Assembly (NCBI RefSeq): GCF_009914315.1
Contig: NZ_CP042596.1
Span: 372,001-436,000, forward strand
Length of the DNA: 64,000 nt
From: Granulicella sp. WH15
GTDB lineage: Bacteria; Acidobacteriota; Terriglobia; Terriglobales; Acidobacteriaceae
Direction: 5' to 3'
Of the stretch, positions 39,364-48,820 are shown piece by piece. The translations under genes were made by a program, and so were the position numbers. The notes under the pieces were generated by a model. That model searched no databases. It was not told the DNA's origin and saw nothing but the letters and a program-made list of their open reading frames with translations. How positions within the stretch are numbered: position 1 is the first letter of the stretch; every line of letters starts with the position of its first letter.

Positions 39364-41151
39364 TTAGTAAGTCTTCCCGGCGTGAAGGAGCAGATGCTCA
39401 AGAATGGGGCCAAGCGAAACGGCCGGAAAGAAAGTAAGTGCGCCCACAATCACAATGGTGCCGATCAATAGCACTGTAAAGAGGGGAGTGTTGACCGGAA
39501 ATGTCCCAGGAGATGGAGGAATCAGCTTCTTCTGCGCAAGATTGCCAGCGATTGCCAGCACTGGAATAACCATTAGAAAGCGCCCAATCAGCATCGCGGT
39601 AGCAAGCGACAAGTTATACCAATGAGTATTCGCACTAAGTCCGGCAAAGGCTGAGCCATTATTCCCTGTCGCCGAGGTGTAGGCGTAGAGGATCTCAGAA
39701 AGACCATGCGGACCAGCATTTGCAAGCGCACTAAGCCCAAGTTTGGGCATCATAAGTGCGGCAGCAGAGAATCCCAAAATAGATAGTGGAAATATAAGCG
39801 TATACAGCATTGCCATCTTGACGTCGTACGATTCGATCTTCTTCCCGAGATATTCAGGAGTACGGCCCACCATCAACCCAGCAATAAAGACCGCAAGTAT
39901 AACGAAGATCAACATGCCATATAGGCCCGCTCCCACGCCTCCGAAAATTACCTCGCCCAGCATAATATTGACGAGCGGAACCAGGCCGCCAAGCGGCATG
40001 AAGGAGTCGTGCATCGCGTTTACCGCACCGCAGCTCGCATCTGTCGTTACGGTTGCGAAGAGCGCCGAGTTGGCTATGCCAAAGCGTACTTCTTTCCCTT
40101 CCATATTGCCGCCGGGTTGAAGAGCGGATGTGCGCTGATCAACATGCATGGCTGCAGTATGGAGCAATGGGTTCGGTTGCGCCTCGGCGTAGTATGCGAC
40201 AAAGATGCCGATAAAAAAGAGCACGGCCATTGCCGAAAAGACAGCCCAACCATGTGCGGGGGACTTTGTCATCTGCCCAAGAGTCACTGTGAAGCCGGCA
40301 GGAATGAGAAAGATTGAGAAGATCTGCAAGAGGTTGGAGAAGGATGTCGGGTTTTCAAATGGGTGCGCACTGTTGGCATTAAAAAACCCGCCGCCATTGG
40401 TCCCCAACATCTTGATTGCTTCCTGCGAGGCGACGGGACCTTGTGCGATAGTTTGCGTCGTAACTGTTTGCGTGGTTATCTTGCCGTCGGCAGATGTTGT
40501 AGCTACGGACAAAGGCTGAAGCAGCGTAGCTTGCTCGTAGGGACGGAAGTTCTGCACGACCCCCTGAGAGACGAGAAGAAGGGAATAGATGAGGCATCCA
40601 GGCAACAGTATCCACAGGGATGCACGGGTGGTATCGACCCAGAAGTTGCCGAGCGTCTTTGACTCGCGACGCGAGATGCCGCGCAGGAGTGCGACCGCCA
40701 GTGCCATGCCAACGGCTGCGGAGAAGAAGTTATGATATGCAAGCGTGAGCATCTGGGTGAGATAACTCATCGTCGCTTCTGGTACATAGGATTGCCAATT
40801 CGTATTTGTTGTAAACGAAACGGCTGTATTCCATGCAAGATCGGCAGCCACACCCGGAAGATGCTGTGGATTGAGCGGCAAAAGATGCTGCAGACGCTCG
40901 ATTCCATAGGTGACAAGCAGGCTGACCAGGCTGAAGAGAAGCATCGCGATGGAGTATTCCGTCCAGCGCATCTCGTGGTTCTCATCGATGCCAGTCAGCT
41001 TATAGATAAGTTGCTCGATCGGTCTGAAGACGATATCGACGTAAGTGCGTCGACGCTCAAATACCCGGACCATATAAAGTCCCATAGGCTTTGCGCTGAT
41101 GAGCACCAGCCCGAAGAAAAGAAAAACTTGTAACCAGCCGTTCGCGGTCAT
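39364..41151 (-). CDS. kdpA: Potassium-transporting ATPase subunit KdpA
   Basis: The protein is 595 residues, slightly longer than the Escherichia coli form (about 557). Selectivity-filter regions of the channel-like subunit are recognisable: [46 protein letters not shown] and [13 protein letters not shown]. About ten helices are present. It carries the K+ selectivity of the complex. Start ATG 41151, 16 bases from the kdpF stop. A weak ribosome site suggests coupling to upstream translation. Confidence 0.96.
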   Translation of the reverse strand: MTANGWLQVFLFFGLVLISAKPMGLYMVRVFERRRTYVDIVFRPIEQLIYKLTGIDENHEMRWTEYSIAMLLFSLVSLLVTYGIERLQHLLPLNPQHLPGVAADLAWNTAVSFTTNTNWQSYVPEATMSYLTQMLTLAYHNFFSAAVGMALAVALLRGISRRESKTLGNFWVDTTRASLWILLPGCLIYSLLLVSQGVVQNFRPYEQATLLQPLSVATTSADGKITTQTVTTQTIAQGPVASQEAIKMLGTNGGGFFNANSAHPFENPTSFSNLLQIFSIFLIPAGFTVTLGQMTKSPAHGWAVFSAMAVLFFIGIFVAYYAEAQPNPLLHTAAMHVDQRTSALQPGGNMEGKEVRFGIANSALFATVTTDASCGAVNAMHDSFMPLGGLVPLVNIMLGEVIFGGVGAGLYGMLIFVILAVFIAGLMVGRTPEYLGKKIESYDVKMAMLYTLIFPLSILGFSAAALMMPKLGLSALANAGPHGLSEILYAYTSATGNNGSAFAGLSANTHWYNLSLATAMLIGRFLMVIPVLAIAGNLAQKKLIPPSPGTFPVNTPLFTVLLIGTIVIVGALTFFPAVSLGPILEHLLLHAGKTY

Positions 41152-41166
41152 GTCAGGGGTGTCCTA

Positions 41167-41253
41167 TTAAAACTTTTCTGGCTGCAGGAGTGCATAGACG
41201 AGATAGGCAAGAAGTCCGGACGTTACCAGGCCAAGAAGAATCGATTCGATCAT
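41167..41253 (-). CDS. kdpF: KdpF small membrane subunit (28 residues)
   Basis: It reads MIESILLGLVTSGLLAYLVY then ALLQPEKF and stop. One hydrophobic helix followed by the conserved L-x-x-PE(K/R)F end is typical of KdpF, the tiny stabilising subunit of KdpFABC. The ATG directly follows the stop codon of the upstream 33-residue ORF. Confidence 0.9.
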   Translation of the reverse strand: MIESILLGLVTSGLLAYLVYALLQPEKF

Positions 41254-41355
41254 CTACTTACCCACTTTCGTCGTAAGCCGTTCGCAGCCAGTTGTATAAG
41301 CGATTGTTAGGGCAAAGAAGGCCGCGCTGGCGGCAATACATCCGAGATCCCACAT
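41254..41355 (-). CDS. 33-residue membrane ORF preceding kdpF
   Basis: The frame reads MWDLGCIAASAAFFALTIAY then TTGCERLTTKVGK and a TAG that touches the kdpF ATG. A single helix (residues 5-20) is followed by GCERL and a basic tail. GGGAG lies eight bases upstream of ATG 41355, a good ribosome site. The abutting stop and start imply coupled translation with kdpF. I recall similar short GC-x-RL-type ORFs before kdpF in other bacteria but cannot confirm it here. It may be an accessory Kdp subunit or a leader peptide. Confidence 0.65.
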   Translation of the reverse strand: MWDLGCIAASAAFFALTIAYTTGCERLTTKVGK

Positions 41356-41463
41356 AACGATTGCTCCCGGTCTCGTGTCTCTGTTAAGAGCAGTTCAAGA
41401 GCCTCTGCAATGGTGTGACGTGAGGCATCAGGAAGGCATAAGGAGTGGAGACACAATGCCGCT

Positions 41464-41485
41464 AAAGGGCAGCATCGCTGCCCTG
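41464..41485 (-). terminator. Hairpin between kdpE and kdpF
   Basis: On the minus strand CAGGGCAGC-GAT-GCTGCCCTTT forms a tight 8-9 bp stem followed by a short T tract, about 45 bases past the kdpE stop. It could end the kdpDE transcript or attenuate into kdpFABC. The surrounding 41356-41530 gap must also hold the kdpF promoter. Confidence 0.5.
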
Positions 41486-41530
41486 GACCAAGAGTTTCTG
41501 GATAAAACTCTATTCGCGCATCGCTACAGT

Positions 41531-42253
41531 TTAGAGCACGACTGGTGCGTCTTGCGAAGGATCGAAGAAGACATATCCGAGATAGTTGACCGTCTTTAAG
41601 TACTGCGGATGAGAGGGGTCATCTTCGAGTTTTCTGCGAAGCTGCAAGATGAAGGTGCGTAGATACTCTCTTTCGTCGCCGTATTCAGCACCCCAGACGG
41701 AGCTGAGTAGCTTGGAGTGCAAAATGGGATGTCCGGCATGGCTCATGAGATATGCCAATAAGTCGAACTCAGTCGGCGTAAGTCGAACTTCTTGTCCGCG
41801 CTTTTTTACAACTCGTCTCGCAGGATAAAGCTCGAAGATGCCAATGTGAATCTCCTCCTCGGAAGAGTGATGCGGCGTATGACGGCGGCGAACGGCGGCT
41901 CGGATACGAGCCGCAAGCTCTCCAATGCGAAAGGGTTTCGTAACATAGTCGTCGGCTCCCGCGTCGAGCGCCTCGATCTTATCCTCCTCGCTATCCCGCA
42001 CAGTAACTACGATGATGGACATCTGGGGAAACTCTCTTCTAACTCTCCGGCAGGCCTCTACGCCGCCCATCCCGGGCATGTTCAGGTCCATCAGTACTGC
42101 GTCGTAGTTGACCACGCGCAGCAGGGTCAGCGCCTCTTCGCCAGTAGTGGCCTCGCCGATCTTGAAGCCAAGCGCCGATAGTGTTGCGCGTAATCCGCGA
42201 CGAATCGATGCATCATCCTCAACGAGAAGGACGGTTCCGTGTGTGCTATCCAT
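41531..42253 (-). CDS. kdpE: KdpE response regulator (OmpR family)
   Basis: The protein is 240 residues. The receiver domain has the acidic pocket (VEDD), the phosphoacceptor aspartate in YDAVLMDLNMPGMGG, and K in DDYVTKPF. The C-terminal winged helix (VRLTPTEFDLLAYLMSHAG through LRTFILQLRRKLEDD) binds DNA. It should activate the kdpFABC promoter under K+ limitation. The ATG overlaps the last eight bases of the upstream kinase gene, so the pair is coupled. Confidence 0.92.
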   Translation of the reverse strand: MDSTHGTVLLVEDDASIRRGLRATLSALGFKIGEATTGEEALTLLRVVNYDAVLMDLNMPGMGGVEACRRVRREFPQMSIIVVTVRDSEEDKIEALDAGADDYVTKPFRIGELAARIRAAVRRRHTPHHSSEEEIHIGIFELYPARRVVKKRGQEVRLTPTEFDLLAYLMSHAGHPILHSKLLSSVWGAEYGDEREYLRTFILQLRRKLEDDPSHPQYLKTVNYLGYVFFDPSQDAPVVL

Positions 42254-43808
42254 TTCTTGTTCCTTTCAACCTCGGGATTGCCAAGGAAAAATGCGTTGTT
42301 CCACCTTCGGAATCTACCCACGCGCGGCCGCCGTGCGCCTCCGCAATCTTTCGCACGATTGATAATCCCAACCCTGTCCCCGTTGGTCTGTGTGCTGAGT
42401 CGAGTCCCCGGTAAAAGCGTTGGAAGATGCGCTCGCGCTCGTCTGGAAGAATGGGTAAGCCTTCGTTAGACACGGTAATCAGTGTCTCTTCGCCTGTTTG
42501 TATTGCGTCGATATCAATCATCGGGCCAACGGTGGCATACTTCGCGGCGTTGTCGACAAGCTGCATCAGTGCGAGTTTCAAGAGTTGTGCATCAACGCTG
42601 ATAGGCTCGAGGCTCTCTCTTACGGAGACCCTTACTCGACCTCTTGTTATCTCATCCTGATCTTCCACTAGCTCGTGCAGCAGAGCATTGACTGAGACAG
42701 TTGTGCGTCGAAGCCGTACCTCTTTTGCTTCAAGGGCGGCGGTCTGTAGCAGACGCGTGGTGAGATGGTTGAGGACCGTCGCCTGATCGTCGATGATAGA
42801 GATCAATTCGGTCTGTGTCTCTGTCATCTGCTGCATGGCAAGCAGGCCGGAGCTTGCTGTTTGAATGGCCGTCAACGGCGTTTTGAATCCGTGCGCAAGC
42901 CCATCCAGAACGGCGGTGCGAAGCTGTTCGGTGTTGCGCTCCGCTTCGGCGCGGCTCTCTTTCTGCATGGCTCGTGCTCTCTCGAGTGCGACGGCGATCA
43001 AGGATGCAACTGCATCGGCCAGTTCGGGTTCATCTCTCCAGCCGCGCAGGATCATGGCTCCGATTGGTGTTGTTCCCGTTCGCAAGATCCGTGTCGAGGT
43101 TCCGAGGGATGCTTCGTCACGATCTTCTCCGAACAGGTATGCCTGATGGGCAGAGCCGCTCTTTGCGGGCGTCGATTCTGTAGCCAATGTCGGATGACTA
43201 TCGTATACAGCCCAGAGGTCGACTTCATCTACCTCGATCAACTCACGGATCAACTCTGAGAGCTGTGGTCCAGTGGGGTTCTTGCTGTCGATAAGAAGGA
43301 TTGCGCGGCTGAGCTCGTAGAGCTTTGCGTTGCGGCTGCGCTCTACTTCAACCTCGGCCGCATGCATGCGAGCCTGTGAGGACAGGCGGCTTACCAGGAT
43401 GGAGGTGGCTTCAAAGACTGCCAGCGATATCCAGTTTTCCGGGTCTGAGACAGATAACTTAAAGAGTGGTGCTGTAAATAGATAGTTCAGACAAACGGCC
43501 GAGACTAAGGAGGCAACGGTCGCTTCAAGGAATCCATATCGCAGCGAGATCAGAACTACCAGAAGTAGCTCTAACGATCCGGCCGTCGATAGATTGAAGT
43601 GCAGAAAAAATGCTGCCGCCGCGATAGCAGAGGCAGCCGTGACACTCATGGCGAGCAGGACAGTACGCATCGCACGAGTGCGTTTGATCGATAGCATCGT
43701 GTTCGATTTTATTCCGCTTTCCTCGATGCTCATAGAGCTTTCAGGCCACTTAATAATCTTTCGGTCAAGATAAAACCCACTTACATAAAAGATAGAAAAT
43801 AGTGACAT
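42246..43808 (-). CDS. KdpD-type DUF4118 histidine kinase lacking the KdpD sensor domain
   Basis: The protein is 520 residues from ATG 43808, with TAAGGAA nine bases upstream. The ORF can be extended to 43979, but that overlaps the kdpD-N gene and fits poorly. DUF4118 helices (residues about 45-130) are followed by a GAF-like linker. The H-box is GLAHGFKTPLTAI, and N and G boxes are LMQLVDNAAKYA and GTGLGLSIVRKIAEAHGG. This is the C-terminal half of KdpD as a separate protein. Cognate to KdpE by the eight-base overlap. Confidence 0.85.
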   Translation of the reverse strand: MSLFSIFYVSGFYLDRKIIKWPESSMSIEESGIKSNTMLSIKRTRAMRTVLLAMSVTAASAIAAAAFFLHFNLSTAGSLELLLVVLISLRYGFLEATVASLVSAVCLNYLFTAPLFKLSVSDPENWISLAVFEATSILVSRLSSQARMHAAEVEVERSRNAKLYELSRAILLIDSKNPTGPQLSELIRELIEVDEVDLWAVYDSHPTLATESTPAKSGSAHQAYLFGEDRDEASLGTSTRILRTGTTPIGAMILRGWRDEPELADAVASLIAVALERARAMQKESRAEAERNTEQLRTAVLDGLAHGFKTPLTAIQTASSGLLAMQQMTETQTELISIIDDQATVLNHLTTRLLQTAALEAKEVRLRRTTVSVNALLHELVEDQDEITRGRVRVSVRESLEPISVDAQLLKLALMQLVDNAAKYATVGPMIDIDAIQTGEETLITVSNEGLPILPDERERIFQRFYRGLDSAHRPTGTGLGLSIVRKIAEAHGGRAWVDSEGGTTHFSLAIPRLKGTRNG

Positions 43809-43905
43809 CTTTATGTCTTCCTTATGGGTTTTGATGGATGTTTGATGAAAGCTGCCAAGGTCTTTATCTGGGAAAATATGGATGAAGCGATAAGTCGGCT
43901 GGCTC

Positions 43906-45078
43906 TTACTGCGGAGCTTCTTGAGTGATAATGTGCAGGTCGACATGAGGGGCTGCTGTGGCAAACTGCAGGATCGCATTGAAGTAGAGATATTTCTTCA
44001 TTCCCGTGAGCGCCGACCGTCCGAAGATCGCCTGCGTAATGCGATTGGTCAGCGCAAACTCCGCGGTTGCCGCCGCTACGCTCGAGCCCTGCAACTGCAC
44101 CACCCTGGCTCCAAGATTTCTTGCGAACTGAAAGTTGTCCTCGAGGTTGCGTGCCGCATCGGCTTCGCGGTCCCGGTCCGTATCCAGATGCAAGACAAAG
44201 AACTCAGCATCCATGCCTTTCGAAAGTCGCGCACCACGCGCGATCAGATCGCGTGCGGACGGGCTGGCGCTGATGCACACCGCAACTTTTTCCGCGACCG
44301 TCCAGTGGGAGCCGAGGTGCTTTTGCTTCACGTAATCGTCCAGGGTGCGGTCGACGGCGCGCGTGACTCGTTGCAGCGCCATCTCACGCAGGGCGATCAG
44401 GTTGCCTCTGCGGAAGAAGTTGGAGAGGGCTCGTTCGACGCGCTCCATAGGATAGATATCGCCGCGCCGCATACGGGTCGCAAGGGCTTCGGGGGTCAGG
44501 TCGCTGATGACGATCTCGTCGGCACGGTCCAGAACCCAATCGGGAACAGCCTCTCTTACCGTGATGCCGGTAAGCGCCTGGACGCGGGGCGTAAGGCTCT
44601 CGATATGTTGAATATTGACGGTGGTCAGCACGTCGATCTTACTTTCGAGCAGCGCGAAGATATCCTCGTAGCGCTTCTGAAAACGGCTTCCTTCGACGTT
44701 GGTGTGGGCCAGTTCATCGATCAGCGCGACCTCTGGCTGTCGAGCGAGAATCGCATCGACGTCCATCTCCGAGAAGAGGGTTCCTTTGTAGTCGAGCTGT
44801 CTACGCGGCACGTGCTCGAGCTTGGCCGCAACCTCGGAGGTGCCGCTACGACCATGAGTTTCGACGATCCCGATGACGACATCTTCACCACGCCCCGCGC
44901 GCCGTATGCCTTCGCTCAACATGCTGAAGGTCTTGCCTACTCCGGGAGCATAGCCGAGGAATATCTTGAACCTGCCGCGCCTTTTCTGATCGGCCTCCGC
45001 GGACGCGAGCCACTCCTCCGGCCTCTTTCGCCGCTCTTCTCCTGCTCGGTTATTCAAAGGATCTGTCCGTGAACTCAA
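43906..45078 (-). CDS. kdpD: Stand-alone KdpD N-terminal sensor domain with Usp domain
   Basis: The protein is 390 residues. It has the KdpD domain (PF02702 type): Walker A GYAPGVGKTFSML, GIVETHGRSGT, Walker B VALIDELAHTN and VNIQHIESL. A universal-stress-protein domain follows (VAVCISASPSARDLIARGARL onward). It ends before any DUF4118 or kinase region, which are encoded next as a separate protein. The start is TTG 45078 with GGAG ten bases upstream; no better start was seen. The first ten bases overlap the divergent kinase gene at 45069. Confidence 0.85.
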   Translation of the reverse strand: MSSRTDPLNNRAGEERRKRPEEWLASAEADQKRRGRFKIFLGYAPGVGKTFSMLSEGIRRAGRGEDVVIGIVETHGRSGTSEVAAKLEHVPRRQLDYKGTLFSEMDVDAILARQPEVALIDELAHTNVEGSRFQKRYEDIFALLESKIDVLTTVNIQHIESLTPRVQALTGITVREAVPDWVLDRADEIVISDLTPEALATRMRRGDIYPMERVERALSNFFRRGNLIALREMALQRVTRAVDRTLDDYVKQKHLGSHWTVAEKVAVCISASPSARDLIARGARLSKGMDAEFFVLHLDTDRDREADAARNLEDNFQFARNLGARVVQLQGSSVAAATAEFALTNRITQAIFGRSALTGMKKYLYFNAILQFATAAPHVDLHIITQEAPQ

Positions 45079-46505
45079 AACGGTTTATCTCCATCGTCCG
45101 CTGGTTAGGCCTCTCAGCTTCTCTTGCGGGAATTGTAGCCTTCTATCGCCTGGTAATACATGCCAATCAGACGACAGTTGCACTTACTCTGCTGATGTTG
45201 ATCTTTTTTATCGCGGCGACCTGGGGCCTGCGCTTCGCAATTATTACTTCTGTGGCAGCTACCGGATGTTATAACTTCTTCTTTCTCCCGCCTATAGGTA
45301 CCTTTGTAGTCTCCGATCCGCAGAACCTGCTTACTCTTGTCGTATTTCTCGTTGCATCGGTATTTGCCAGTCGTCTGTCAGATCGAATCAGGTCGGAGTC
45401 GGAGCAGGCCCGTCATCGTCAGACCGAGCTTGAGATGCTATACAGCTTGAGTCGGGCTCTTTTGCAGACAGATGAAGTAACTCTCTTGACCAACACGATT
45501 CCTCAAGCTGTAACTCGAGCGACAGGGGCGAAGTCGGTTCTTTTCTTTCTACTTGATGGCGACCGTATCTATCACTCGAGCTTAGACTGGCCTGCGTCTT
45601 CCAACATAATGGAGTTGCAGGAGCTATCCAATGCGCCGGGCGTCTCGACTAACTCGGGTGAGGGTATCGTCCCACTTAGAACCGGAGTAAGACCCACGGG
45701 AGTACTTATCCTGCGTGGAGTTACTCTTTCCTTGCAGACGCTCGAGGCCATCGGCAGTTTGATCTCCGTTTCGCTGGATCGAGCGAGTGCCGTTGATGAG
45801 GTGGCTCACTCCGCGGCAACACAGGAGAGCGAGCGGTTCCGCTCAGCGATTCTGGATTCGATCACGCACGAGCTGCGCACGCCGCTGACCTCGATCAAAT
45901 GCTCTGTCGTAACGCTATTGGCCTCTGCGACCCCGAGGGCCGAGGAGCATACGCTCCTGACCGTGATCGACCAGGAGAGCGATCGCCTGAATCGTTTGAT
46001 CACGGAGGCGATTGAGATCGCTCAGCTCGACTCCCAACAAACCAACATGACACTCGCACCGAGCAGGATCGAGGCCATCATCTCCTCCGCCGTGGCCTCC
46101 ACGCGCGAGAGGCTCTCCGGCCGCGAGATCGTCGTTCGCACGGCTCCCTCGCTGCCGACTCTTATCCTCGATCGCGTACGTATCGAAAAGGTCGTGAGCC
46201 ATCTTCTGGAGAATGCCGCGAAGTACTCCGACGCCGGCAAGCCGATCTTCATCAGCGCCGAGCTTAGTGGACGGTTCGTAGCCTGCAGCGTCGCCGACCG
46301 CGGCATCGGCATCGACCCCTCGGAGCAGGTGCTGGTCTTCAACAAGCTATACCGGGCCCGCAATCGTGCGGCGGAGAGCCTGGGTAGCGGCATGGGGCTG
46401 GCCATCTCCCGTGCTATCGTCGAGGCGCACGGAGGCAGCATCGCGGTGACCAGTCAGCTTGGCGAAGGCTCGGTCTTCACCTTCCTGCTGCCGATTCCAG
46501 ATTAA
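45069..46505 (+). CDS. DUF4118 histidine kinase (divergent, second KdpD-like C-terminal half)
   Basis: The protein is 478 residues. Hydrophobic helices at about 10-105 include NFFFLPPIGTFVVSDP, the DUF4118 signature. A GAF-like region and a classical kinase follow: H-box ITHELRTPLTSIK, N-box LLENAAKYSD, and GSGMGLAISRAIVEAHGG. The GTG start at 45069 has AAAGGA seven bases upstream. Its start overlaps that of the minus-strand kdpD-N gene by ten bases. No response regulator follows, so it may act on KdpE or another partner. Confidence 0.85.
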   Translation: MNSKRFISIVRWLGLSASLAGIVAFYRLVIHANQTTVALTLLMLIFFIAATWGLRFAIITSVAATGCYNFFFLPPIGTFVVSDPQNLLTLVVFLVASVFASRLSDRIRSESEQARHRQTELEMLYSLSRALLQTDEVTLLTNTIPQAVTRATGAKSVLFFLLDGDRIYHSSLDWPASSNIMELQELSNAPGVSTNSGEGIVPLRTGVRPTGVLILRGVTLSLQTLEAIGSLISVSLDRASAVDEVAHSAATQESERFRSAILDSITHELRTPLTSIKCSVVTLLASATPRAEEHTLLTVIDQESDRLNRLITEAIEIAQLDSQQTNMTLAPSRIEAIISSAVASTRERLSGREIVVRTAPSLPTLILDRVRIEKVVSHLLENAAKYSDAGKPIFISAELSGRFVACSVADRGIGIDPSEQVLVFNKLYRARNRAAESLGSGMGLAISRAIVEAHGGSIAVTSQLGEGSVFTFLLPIPD

Positions 46506-46753
46506 TTTACAGATTGACGAGAGGCCACGCGACCCTTATAAACCGCTGCTTCGAGCGTTGTTATGGAGCGTTGCCGGGCCGCATCCTAAACGCATGATAA
46601 AACTGGGCCCCTGCCCGTAGTACTCTAGTACTCTGTTTGCAGGATTAGGAGTACGGGCCGCCTTGTGCCACGATCTTCCCCAAACTGTTCCTGGCCTGCT
46701 GGCCTCAGGGTGGGGCAATAGGCTCGGACTATTCCTGAATTCCACGAGAAGAG

Positions 46754-47323
<570 letters not shown>

Positions 47324-47340
47324 TTGGGGCATTTTGCAGC

Positions 47341-47372
47341 AAAAGACCGTCCTTTGGGCGGTCTTTTTGTTT
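47341..47372. terminator. Terminator between ppa and the APC permease (bidirectional)
   Basis: AGACCGTCC pairs with GGGCGGTCT around TTT, flanked by AAAA and TTTTTGTTTT. It serves ppa on the plus strand and the convergent permease on the minus strand. Confidence 0.85.
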
Positions 47373-48712
47373 TAACGGGAGCGTTGCAACCTGGTAATGC
47401 CACGCATGGTGAGGTAGACCGCCGGACCGGCCAGTGCCACGATTCCGGCGAAGAGCAGGGAGGGAATCCCGGCGACTCTCTCACCCCGAGCTGCCCACAG
47501 TGCGAAGCCGATCAACCCCGCCGGACACACTCCCAGCAGAACCGCCGCCAGCGTCCCTCCGGGCACGCGGAACGGCCGCTTCAGGTGCGGCTCACGCACC
47601 CGCAACACCACCAGCGCGACGAACTCCAGCAGCAGGGCCACTCCATAGAGCACCAGGTCGATCGAGATGAGCCGCTCGAACGAGAGCCGCAGCGCCAGCG
47701 CCCAGGCCACGCCGCACAGGGCGACGCTCGCCCACGGCACTCCGGCCTGGGTTACGCGGGTGAAGATCGCGGGCAGCAGCTTCTCCTGAGCCATCGCGTA
47801 AGGCAGGCGGGTATAGCTCATCATCAGCGCGTTAAACATGCCGATGCCGCTGATGGTGCCGCCCACGACCACCGCCAGCGCCAGCCACGGCCCCGCCAGA
47901 CTGGCCGCCGCATCGACCCATGCACCCGTCGAAAACTGCTCGGCCGGAACCCCGGCGAGCCCCACCGCAGCCAGAGGCAGAATATAGGTGAGCGCGACCA
48001 GAGCGGCGGCGATCAGCATCGCGCGCGGGTAGTTGCGCTGGGGACGCTCCACCTCCTGGGCGACGGTGGAGGCGTTATCCCAGCCCATGTAGTTCCACAG
48101 CGCCACGGAGACGGCCCCGGCCATATCGGGCGTCGCACTGGGGGCGCGCAACAGTCCCCAAATATGTCCCAGACCAGCGGCGCGGTAGAACCCAATCCCA
48201 ATGAGCACCAGAAAAGGCGTCAGCAGTGCGACGAAGAGCAGGATCGACCCCCTTCCCACCGCCCGCGCACCGCGCATATTCCACGCCGCGCACCCCACCA
48301 CGACGGCCAGCGCCCACAGCGTTCCCCGGCTTCCGGCGGTGAGGGCCGGAGCGATGCGGCTCAGGTAGAGCACGAACGTGACCGGGTAGATGGCCATGTC
48401 GAAGATGCTCGCCGCCAGCGAGAGCCACGCCTCCTGGAACCCCCAGAACTGGCCGAGCGCCCGCCGCACCCAGGTGTAGTAGCCGCCCTCCTCGGGCAGT
48501 GCGCTGGCCAACTCGCCCACCATCAGGCTCGTCGGCAGGCTCCAGACGAAGGGGATGACCAGCAGCAGCAGCAGAGCCCGGCCGTACCCCGCCTTGCCGA
48601 TGATGTCTTCGAGCCCATAGGGGCCGCCCGCGACCATGAAGTAGGTGGCGCCGATCAGCGGCAGCAGCCGCATCTTCTTCGTCAATCCGGGTCTCCCCTG
48701 AGGTGTATCCAC
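47372..48712 (-). CDS. APC superfamily amino acid or polyamine permease
   Basis: This 446-residue protein has about twelve helices. The helix 1 motif IGATYFMVAGGPYGLEDIIGKAG and GELASALPEEGGYYTWVRRALG are typical of the APC family, close to the PUT/polyamine branch. GTG 48712 starts the longest frame. A TATAGT box sits only a few bases before it, so ATG 48673 (MRLLPLIG) may be the true start. It is divergent from an ATP-grasp/monooxygenase pair and could move their substrate or product. Confidence 0.82.
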   Translation of the reverse strand: MDTPQGRPGLTKKMRLLPLIGATYFMVAGGPYGLEDIIGKAGYGRALLLLLVIPFVWSLPTSLMVGELASALPEEGGYYTWVRRALGQFWGFQEAWLSLAASIFDMAIYPVTFVLYLSRIAPALTAGSRGTLWALAVVVGCAAWNMRGARAVGRGSILLFVALLTPFLVLIGIGFYRAAGLGHIWGLLRAPSATPDMAGAVSVALWNYMGWDNASTVAQEVERPQRNYPRAMLIAAALVALTYILPLAAVGLAGVPAEQFSTGAWVDAAASLAGPWLALAVVVGGTISGIGMFNALMMSYTRLPYAMAQEKLLPAIFTRVTQAGVPWASVALCGVAWALALRLSFERLISIDLVLYGVALLLEFVALVVLRVREPHLKRPFRVPGGTLAAVLLGVCPAGLIGFALWAARGERVAGIPSLLFAGIVALAGPAVYLTMRGITRLQRSR

Positions 48713-48716
48713 ATAC

Positions 48717-48770
48717 TATAAAGACTCTGTCCTGCCTGGACCGCCCCGAGAACGGCATGAAGTGCCTCTA
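48717..48770 (+). repeat. Dispersed repeat, family C, copy 5 (short, deleted)
   Basis: It shares AAAGACTCTGTCCTGCC and CCGCCCCGAGAACGGCATGA with the other copies. It sits in the divergent promoter region between the permease and the ATP-grasp gene, so it is the one copy not directly behind a gene. Confidence 0.6.
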
Positions 48771-48820
48771 CATACACTGCTTGATAGCGGTTATTCTGTA
48801 ATAAGAGGTTTTTGCGAATC

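Noticed and set aside
47324..48721. Plus-strand ORF (465 codons) over the APC permease
   Set aside because: Covers a polytopic transporter on the other strand and reads as Gln/Arg/His-rich low-complexity sequence.
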